7,623 bases of DNA from Thermoleophilia bacterium (GTDB taxonomy: Bacteria; Actinomycetota; Thermoleophilia; Gaiellales; Gaiellaceae): assembly GCA_013362295.1 (NCBI GenBank), contig JABFWJ010000391.1, forward strand, positions 1 through 7,623, in the 5' to 3' direction. How positions within the stretch are numbered: position 1 is the stretch's first letter; every line of letters begins with the position of its first letter. Positions 1 through 4,531 of the stretch are shown here, piece after piece. The notes under the pieces are model-generated. The model made no database searches. It worked only from the letters and a program-made list of their open reading frames with translations, and was not told the DNA's origin. The position numbers were made by a program, and so were the translations under genes.

Positions 1-550
1 CGATCTGATCGTCCCGTTCTTCGACGGCGACAACGACGGCGAGGCGGCCGACGGGCTCGCGCCGACGCTGAAGAGCCTGTTCGGGATCGTCCCGGATGCG
101 TTCGATCCGACACCGGGCGAGGCCGTGCAGTGCCCGGAGCCCGGCCCGCCGCTGACCGAGCACAAGGGCCCGTTCGGCACCTGCACGATGCACACGACGA
201 AGATCGACCTCGGACCGGTGCTCAGCTCGCTGGGCCTGATCCCGCCGAACCAGGTCGTGCAGCTGCCGACGCCGAACCACAGCCACATCATCGACGGCGG
301 CAACTTCGGCTCGATCTGGTGGAAGGTCGTCGTCGTTCTCGTCACAGACAAGAGCGTGTGGCCGAACGCGGCCGGCACGACGGGGATCACGTCCCTCGCC
401 AAGCTCCGCGCCGCCCAGGCGGCCGGTAAGGCGTTCGCCGACGTGCCGACGAACTTCTTCCTGTTCTTCGACTCGCGGCAGTTCCCGCGAACGGACTCGA
501 CTGCCATGGCGGCGATGCCCGGCATGCACATGGCCGGCATGAGCCACTAG
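1..550 (+). CDS. C-terminal part of an unrecognised protein with a Met/His-rich tail
   Basis: The reading frame is already open at base 2 and ends at TAG 548-550, so 182 residues are visible and the true start lies outside the window. I do not recognise the family. Visible features are an acidic DGDNDGE stretch near residues 8-14, a segment with two cysteines and a histidine (CPEPGPP, then GTCTMH), a PNHSHIIDGGNFGSIWW motif followed by a hydrophobic VVVVLV strand, and an Asn/Phe-rich NFFLFF strand. The last 12 residues before the final SH contain five Met and one His in the pattern MxxMxxMHMxxM, which resembles Met-rich copper-binding tails of extracytoplasmic proteins. Copper binding is inference. 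No signal peptide can be judged because the N-terminus is missing. Its stop is only 4 bases from the stop of the convergent tdk gene. Confidence 0.8.
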   Translation, partial: DLIVPFFDGDNDGEAADGLAPTLKSLFGIVPDAFDPTPGEAVQCPEPGPPLTEHKGPFGTCTMHTTKIDLGPVLSSLGLIPPNQVVQLPTPNHSHIIDGGNFGSIWWKVVVVLVTDKSVWPNAAGTTGITSLAKLRAAQAAGKAFADVPTNFFLFFDSRQFPRTDSTAMAAMPGMHMAGMSH

Positions 551-554
551 GCGA

Positions 555-1160
555 CTAAGCGATCGCGCGCACCGAGCCTGCGTCGAGCCCCGGCTCGAAG
601 CAGGCTCGGCAGCGGGCCTCGTACGAGTCGAGCGCGCCGACCTGGATGGTCTCGCCCCCGAAGGGCGCGGGCGAGCCGTCGACAAGCCGCTGCGTCATCG
701 TCGCGGGGCCGCCGCAGCGGTGGCACACCGCCTCGAGCTTGTCGACGAACTCTGCGAGGCAGAGCAGCGTCGGCATCGCACCGAACGGCCGCCCGCGGAA
801 GTCCTGCGCGAGACCGGCCGCGACGACGCGGGCGCCGCCCGCGACGAGCTCGTCGATCACGTTCGTGATCGCGCCGTCGAAGAACTGCACCTCGTCGATG
901 CCGACCGCGTCGTAACCGTCGGCAAGCCGGCGCACCTCGCCGCTCGTCGCAGCCGTGACGGCGCGCATCTTTGCGCCGGCGTGCGAGACCACGTGACCGA
1001 CGTCGTACCGGTCGTCGATCGCCGGCATGACGATCAGCGCGCGCTGGCCGGCGATCTCAGCACGCCGTAGGCGGCGGATCAGCTCCTCGCTCTTCCCGCT
1101 GAACATCGGCCCGCAGACGACCTCGAGCCAGCCGCCGGCGTGTGGCTGCGTCCTGATCAC
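555..1160 (-). CDS. tdk: Thymidine kinase, type II (Zn-binding)
   Basis: This cytoplasmic enzyme phosphorylates thymidine to dTMP with ATP, in the pyrimidine salvage pathway. The 201-residue protein has the P-loop GPMFSGKS at 17-24, the Walker B/catalytic segment GIDEVQFF at 87-94 with E90 as the likely catalytic base, and the lasso segment GLAQDFRGRPFG at 116-127. The structural zinc site is C146xxC149 with C184xxC187. Tyr180 just before the last pair sits in the substrate-binding loop. Length is typical for the family. The GTG at 1160 is the only possible start: an in-frame TGA lies 24 bases upstream, and no other start precedes the P-loop. No clear Shine-Dalgarno sequence is visible. It is the last gene of a four-gene minus-strand cluster, 32 bases after the GNAT gene. 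Its final codons carry a strong palindrome. Confidence 0.97.
   Translation of the reverse strand: MIRTQPHAGGWLEVVCGPMFSGKSEELIRRLRRAEIAGQRALIVMPAIDDRYDVGHVVSHAGAKMRAVTAATSGEVRRLADGYDAVGIDEVQFFDGAITNVIDELVAGGARVVAAGLAQDFRGRPFGAMPTLLCLAEFVDKLEAVCHRCGGPATMTQRLVDGSPAPFGGETIQVGALDSYEARCRACFEPGLDAGSVRAIA
572..609. terminator. 38-base near-perfect palindrome between convergent genes, candidate terminator
   Basis: Bases 572-581 (CCGAGCCTGC) are the exact reverse complement of 600-609. After one G/A mismatch (582/599), bases 583-589 (TCGAGCC) pair with 592-598, leaving CC at the centre. So 17 of 18 positions pair. The hairpin begins 22 bases after the stop of the upstream plus-strand gene and lies within tdk codons for residues 184-196. 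No T-run follows on either strand, so it is not a classical intrinsic terminator. GC-rich hairpins without a U-tract are often proposed as terminators in actinobacteria. The terminator role is inference; the palindrome is seen directly. Confidence 0.5.
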
Positions 1161-1192
1161 GCGCGAGAGCGTAGTGGGGCCTCAGGACGGCG

Positions 1193-1624
1193 TCAGCGAG
1201 GCGGGTGCCAGACGTAGACGTTCGTCTCGCGGCGCTCGAAGCCGAGCCGCTGGTAGAGCCGGTTCGCCGCCTCGCGCTGGGGCCGCGTCGTCAGCTCGAC
1301 GGAGATGGCGCCTGCCTCGGCGGCGCGTCGCAGCGCGTTTTCCGTGAGCGCCTCACCGAGGCCGCGGCCGCGCGCGCCCTCGTCGACGACGACGTCGTGG
1401 ATCCAGCCGCGCAGGCCGGTCGGGACGCGGTAGAGGACGAGCGTCAGCATCCCGAGCACGTCGTCGCCGTCGCGCGCGACGAGCAGGCTCGTCCCGGCCG
1501 CGGACGCGATCTCGTCCAGAGCCGACCGGTCGGGCGGAGCGCGGCGCGGCGACAGCTGCGGGACGAGCGCGGCGATGCCGGCGGCGAGTCCGTCGTCGAT
1601 CTGCGTGACGCGGTCGATCCTCAT
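1193..1624 (-). CDS. GNAT-family N-acetyltransferase
   Basis: A 143-residue protein of the GNAT fold, which transfers acetyl from acetyl-CoA to an amine; the substrate cannot be read from the sequence. The central strands LLVARDGDDVLGMLTLVLY (about 47-65) and GWIHDVVVDEGARGRGLGEAL (73-93) carry the acetyl-CoA pyrophosphate loop RGRGLG at 85-90 (R/Q-x-x-G-x-G/A). The C-terminal motif ANRLYQRLGFERRET (120-134) is the usual family end, with Tyr124 as a possible general acid. The ATG at 1624 overlaps the stop of the preceding lipoprotein gene as ATGA, so translation is probably coupled. A weak AGGGG lies just upstream. The same frame stays open far upstream, but that extension is Arg-rich and lies over the lipoprotein gene, so it is not coding. 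The protein is complete and single-domain. Confidence 0.92.
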   Translation of the reverse strand: MRIDRVTQIDDGLAAGIAALVPQLSPRRAPPDRSALDEIASAAGTSLLVARDGDDVLGMLTLVLYRVPTGLRGWIHDVVVDEGARGRGLGEALTENALRRAAEAGAISVELTTRPQREAANRLYQRLGFERRETNVYVWHPPR

Positions 1625-1992
1625 GCGCCCCTGCTGTTTGCGACCACCTCGAGCGTCCGTTTGCGCACGCCCACCGAGAGCGAGGCGTTGCCGCGCGTCG
1701 CGCGGATCGTGTCGAAGCTCTTGCCGCCCACCTTCCAGCCGTGCGCCTGGAGCTTCCCGATGTACCAGTCGATGACGGCGTCGGGGCTCGCGTTTGCGGG
1801 AAGCGTCCAGTCGCGAGCGCCGAACTCCGTGTTCGAGCTCGTGCCGGCGGTCGTCTTCGGCGCCGTCGCACCCGGATAGACGGGGACCCGTGCGAGGAGC
1901 GCGGCGTTCTCCCGCGCATATGCGGACGGCTTGTCGGCGCCGCACGCCGGCAGCGCGAACGCCACGACGAGCAGTGCGGCGATGCGCGTCAC
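1621..1992 (-). CDS. Small predicted lipoprotein of unknown function
   Basis: The 123-residue product starts with a short lipoprotein signal: VTR, hydrophobic IAALLVVAFA, then lipobox LPAC with the lipidated cysteine at C17. The mature chain of about 107 residues should be anchored on the outer face of the membrane. It holds the motif RVPVYPGA near 36-42, a DWTLPANASPDAVIDWYIGKL segment at 61-81, and then GWKVGGKSFDTIRA. It ends in strands with repeated basic residues (VGVRKRTLEVVA). I do not recognise a named domain; the look is of a compact alpha/beta fold. The GTG at 1992 was chosen because it places the signal peptide at the N-terminus. It begins 2 bases after the stop of the glycosylase gene and ends in a 4-base overlap with the GNAT gene, so it belongs to the same transcript. 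The function is unknown. Confidence 0.83.
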   Translation of the reverse strand: MTRIAALLVVAFALPACGADKPSAYARENAALLARVPVYPGATAPKTTAGTSSNTEFGARDWTLPANASPDAVIDWYIGKLQAHGWKVGGKSFDTIRATRGNASLSVGVRKRTLEVVANSRGA

Positions 1993-1994
1993 GG

Positions 1995-2822
1995 CTACTT
2001 GAGGAGCCGCGACAGGCGGCGGTCCTTGAGCGTGCGGCCGCCGGTCTGGCACGTCGGGCAGTAGTAGATCGTGTGTTCCTCGAAGTCGACGCGCGCAAGC
2101 GGCGTGCCGCAGCGCTCGCACGGTGCGCCGAGCTTGTTGTGCACGCGATACGTCTTGGCGTCGTTTGCACCCTGCAGCCGCAGCTCGAGGCCGCGCGCCA
2201 GCTCGTCGTGGATCGCCGTCGCGAGGCGTTCCGTCTCCTCGTCGTCGACCTGAGTCGAGAGCTGGTATGGCGAGAGCCGAGCCGACCAGAGGATCTCGTT
2301 GGCCCAGGCCCGCCCGATCCCAGCGATCAGCCGCTGGTCGCGCAGCATCGAGTGCAGGCGGCGCGAATCGGAGGCGAGGATGCGGGCGACGTCCTCGGTG
2401 GTCAGCCGGTCGGCCTCCGGCCCGAGGTGCTCCAGCTCGGCGGCGAGCGCGTCCGGACGGAGGAGCCAGACGCCCGCCCGCTTCTTCGGGCCCGCCTCGG
2501 TGAGCTGGAGCTCGCCGCCGTCCGTGAAGCGCACCCGGAACATCGGGGTCTTCGCCCCCTTGCCGTGCGGCGGGATGTACTTCAGCCGCCCCGCGCTCAT
2601 CAGGTGCACCATCACGACGAGCTCTTCGTCGTCGGTCGGCAGGAGGAACCGCTTCGCGCGGCGCTCGACGCCCTTGAAGCCCTCGCCGTCGAGCGCCGAG
2701 ACCGGCGGGTCGAACGTCTTCAGGGTCGCGATGTGAGCCGGCCCGGCCTTTTCGATCGGCACTTTCTTGACGAGCGGATCGAGCTGGCGGCGCCAGGCTT
2801 CGACCTCGGGCAACTCCGGCAA
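1995..2822 (-). CDS. Fpg/Nei-family DNA glycosylase / AP lyase
   Basis: A 275-residue base-excision-repair enzyme that should remove oxidised bases and nick the abasic site. The N-terminus MPELPEVEA gives the catalytic Pro2 and Glu3, and K57 (ERRAKRF) is the conserved active-site lysine. The helix-two-turn-helix region is at about 158-185, and the zinc finger is C235xxC238 with C255xxC258. The tail CQTGG...DRRLSRLLK is typical of an actinobacterial Fpg/Nei branch. Several canonical MutM positions differ: HLMSAG (73-78) in place of HLxMSG, GPKKRAG (111-117) in place of DPRRFG, and GIGR (168-171) in place of GxGN. Hence I do not call it mutM itself. The TTG start at 2822 is forced because Pro must follow Met, and a GGGAG Shine-Dalgarno lies 6 bases upstream. 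It heads the minus-strand cluster and diverges from the asparaginase gene. Confidence 0.93.
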   Translation of the reverse strand: MPELPEVEAWRRQLDPLVKKVPIEKAGPAHIATLKTFDPPVSALDGEGFKGVERRAKRFLLPTDDEELVVMVHLMSAGRLKYIPPHGKGAKTPMFRVRFTDGGELQLTEAGPKKRAGVWLLRPDALAAELEHLGPEADRLTTEDVARILASDSRRLHSMLRDQRLIAGIGRAWANEILWSARLSPYQLSTQVDDEETERLATAIHDELARGLELRLQGANDAKTYRVHNKLGAPCERCGTPLARVDFEEHTIYYCPTCQTGGRTLKDRRLSRLLK

Positions 2823-2828
2823 CGTAGG

Positions 2829-2833
2829 CTCCC
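2829..2833 (-). promoter_or_regulatory. Shine-Dalgarno site for the TTG-started DNA glycosylase
   Basis: Read on the minus strand this is GGGAG, 6 bases before the TTG start codon at 2822-2820. It supports a TTG start that protein chemistry also requires (Pro2 is the nucleophile). It lies in the 17-base gap between two divergent genes, so the promoters of both genes must overlap this gap or the coding sequences. Confidence 0.65.
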
Positions 2834-2839
2834 GCTTCG

Positions 2840-3667
2840 GTGGACGCGATCAGGGTAACCGTGCGCCGCGGTGACGTCGTCGAAGCGGTGCACCGGGTCC
2901 ACGTCGCGACGACCGACGGCCGGTTCTGGGGCGATCCGGAGCTGACGTTCTACTTCCGCTCGTCGGCCAAGCCGATCCAGGCGATCCCGTTCGTCGAGGG
3001 CTATGACGACCTCGGCGACGACGAGATCGCGATCGCGTGCGCGTCGCACCGCGCGGAGCCGGCGCAGCTGGACGCGGTGCGGAAGGTGCTCGCGCGCGCG
3101 GATGTCACCGTGGACGACCTCGAGAACGGGCTGCAGGAAGGTCGGCCCGACGGAAAGCTCGGCCACAACTGCTCGGGCAAGCACGCGGGCATGCTCGCGG
3201 CGTGTCGCGCACACGACTGGGCGCTGCATCCGTATCGCGACCCCGCGCATCCGTTGCAGCAGCGCATCGCAAGCCTGATCGGCGGTGGCCCGGTCGCGGT
3301 CGACGGCTGCGGCGTGCCGACGTTTCCCTCGAGCCTCGTCGACGCGGCGCGGCTGCTGACGCGCACGCCGCCGCGGATCCGCAACGCGATGCGCGCGCGG
3401 CCCGAGCTCGTCGGCGGGTCCACCGACGCGACCGACACCGACCTGATGCGGCTCCGCGACGGCTGGATCGCCAAGGGAGGAGCCGAGGGGCTCTTCTGCG
3501 CCGCACACGAGGACGGTCTCGGGATCGCGCTCAAGACGGAGGACGGCGCCTACCGTGCGATCGGGCCGGCGCTCGCACACGTGCTCGGCGTGGACGAGCT
3601 CGCCGAAACACCGGTCCGCAACAGCCGCGGCGAGGTCGTCGGCGCAATAACCTTGGCCGCGCGGTGA
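2840..3667 (+). CDS. L-asparaginase, Rhizobium etli AnsA-like (PF06089)
   Basis: Predicted to hydrolyse L-asparagine to aspartate and ammonia. The 275-residue protein carries the family motifs in order: RSSAKPIQA (40-48), with S41 and K44 matching the catalytic Ser-x-x-Lys tandem known from the R. etli enzyme; ACASH (66-70), with S69 as the possible second serine; HNCSGKHAGML (109-119), with C111 and K114 as likely zinc ligands; DGCGVPTF (155-162), with C157 as third ligand; and AKGGAEGLF (211-219). It is shorter than the R. etli protein as I recall it (about 367 residues), mainly in the loops, so it is compact. No signal peptide is seen, so it is probably cytoplasmic. GTG 2840 is the first start after an in-frame TAG at 2825. 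Its stop overlaps the next gene as GTGA. Assignment to the family is firm; substrate preference is inferred. Confidence 0.93.
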   Translation: MDAIRVTVRRGDVVEAVHRVHVATTDGRFWGDPELTFYFRSSAKPIQAIPFVEGYDDLGDDEIAIACASHRAEPAQLDAVRKVLARADVTVDDLENGLQEGRPDGKLGHNCSGKHAGMLAACRAHDWALHPYRDPAHPLQQRIASLIGGGPVAVDGCGVPTFPSSLVDAARLLTRTPPRIRNAMRARPELVGGSTDATDTDLMRLRDGWIAKGGAEGLFCAAHEDGLGIALKTEDGAYRAIGPALAHVLGVDELAETPVRNSRGEVVGAITLAAR

Positions 3668-4473
3668 AGGTCTTTGTCGTCTCCGACATGGAGGGCGTGG
3701 CGGGCATCGTCAAGTGGCAGCAGGTGACGGGCGGCCACGCGATGTACGACGAAGGGCGCCGGCTGTACACCGGCGAGATCAACGCGGCCGTGCGCGGCGC
3801 GAAGGCCGCCGGGGCGACCGAGATCGTCGTGATGGACTGCCACGGCGCCGGCGAGGGCTGGACGTTCAACTCGTTGCTGCCCGAGGAGCTCGACCCGGCC
3901 TGCGAGTACGTCGTCCAGAACGAGTGGACGGAGTACGTCGAGTACCTCGAGGGCGGCGTCGACGCCGCCCTCTTCGTCGGCATGCACGCGATGGCGGGAA
4001 CCCGTGACGGTGTCCTGGCGCACACCGTCAGCGGGTCGTCGTGGTGGCGGCTGCGCTTCAACGGCACCGAGGTCGGCGAGACGGGCATCAACGCTGCGCT
4101 GTGCGGGACGTGGAGCTGCCCGGTCGTCCTCGTCACCGGCGACGAGGCGGCCTGCCGCGAGGGTCGGAAGCTGCTCGGGGAGGGTCTGACGACCGCGACC
4201 GTCAAGAAGGGCCTCGGGCGGTTCAGCGCCCGCCAGCTGCCCGCGGCCCGCGCCCAGGAGGTGATCGAGGACGCCGCCCGGCGGGCGCTGGGCGAGCGGT
4301 CCGCCGTCCCGCCCTACGACCCCGGCTCGCCCTGCGAGATCCTCGTCGACTTCAACACCTCGGACCACGTCGAGAAGTACCGCTACCGGCCCGGGGTCGA
4401 GATCACCGACGCGCGCCAGATCGCCTCGCGGGCCGACGATTGGTGGACGGCCTGGCGCCAGTTCTACTTCTGA
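3664..4473 (+). CDS. M55-family zinc D-aminopeptidase (DppA-like)
   Basis: A 269-residue metallopeptidase of the DppA type, a family known for releasing D-amino acids from the N-terminus of short peptides such as D-Ala-D-Ala. The N-terminal SDMEG motif gives zinc ligands D8 and E10. MDCHG supplies H60 and GMHAMAG supplies H108. LAHT (H120) matches the conserved catalytic-region histidine, and GTEVGETG provides the last acidic ligand (E136 or E139). VTGDEAA is the usual motif after the core. The ligand positions match the Bacillus subtilis enzyme closely (Asp8, Glu10, His60). No signal peptide is seen. The GTG start overlaps the asparaginase stop by 4 bases, implying coupled translation of the pair. 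The same frame is open back to about 3037, but that part is Arg-rich shadow sequence within the asparaginase gene. Confidence 0.93.
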   Translation: MKVFVVSDMEGVAGIVKWQQVTGGHAMYDEGRRLYTGEINAAVRGAKAAGATEIVVMDCHGAGEGWTFNSLLPEELDPACEYVVQNEWTEYVEYLEGGVDAALFVGMHAMAGTRDGVLAHTVSGSSWWRLRFNGTEVGETGINAALCGTWSCPVVLVTGDEAACREGRKLLGEGLTTATVKKGLGRFSARQLPAARAQEVIEDAARRALGERSAVPPYDPGSPCEILVDFNTSDHVEKYRYRPGVEITDARQIASRADDWWTAWRQFYF

Positions 4474-4479
4474 TCTCGG

Positions 4480-4502
4480 TTAGTGTGATTCACAACTAAA
4501 GT
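4480..4502 (+). promoter_or_regulatory. AT-rich imperfect palindrome and possible -10 element before the secreted-protein gene
   Basis: In a 58-base gap of otherwise GC-rich DNA, bases 4484-4494 read TGTGATTCACA, a perfect inverted repeat around T4489. The outer arms TTAG (4480-4483) and CTAA (4496-4499) also pair if A4495 is bulged out. TAAAGT at 4497-4502 fits the TAnnnT pattern of a -10 element, about 30 bases before the GTG start at 4532, but no convincing -35 is seen. An operator or promoter role is inference. The half-sites look like TGTGA/TCACA boxes, but the 1-base spacer does not fit Crp or Rex sites. Confidence 0.4.
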
Positions 4503-4531
4503 TCGCGCCGCCGCCTGCCGACAAGCTTCCG

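Noticed and set aside
646..1070. Plus-strand frames inside tdk
   Set aside because: They are antisense shadows of a complete thymidine kinase with all catalytic and zinc motifs on the minus strand.
1621..2121. Lipoprotein gene with a start at 2121
   Set aside because: It would overlap the glycosylase gene by over 120 bases and bury the lipoprotein signal; GTG 1992 puts the signal at the N-terminus.
1193..2170. GNAT gene with a much longer N-terminus
   Set aside because: The extra 182 residues are Arg/Ser-rich shadow sequence over the lipoprotein and glycosylase genes. ATG 1624 gives a normal GNAT length and an ATGA overlap.
3037..4473. M55 peptidase with an N-terminal extension, or a fusion
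   Set aside because: The extension is frame-shifted, Arg-rich sequence inside the well-supported asparaginase gene. The SDMEG zinc motif belongs a few residues from the start, as with GTG 3664.
4484..4494. Crp or Rex binding site
   Set aside because: The half-sites TGTGA and TCACA are separated by one base, whereas both known site types need about six.
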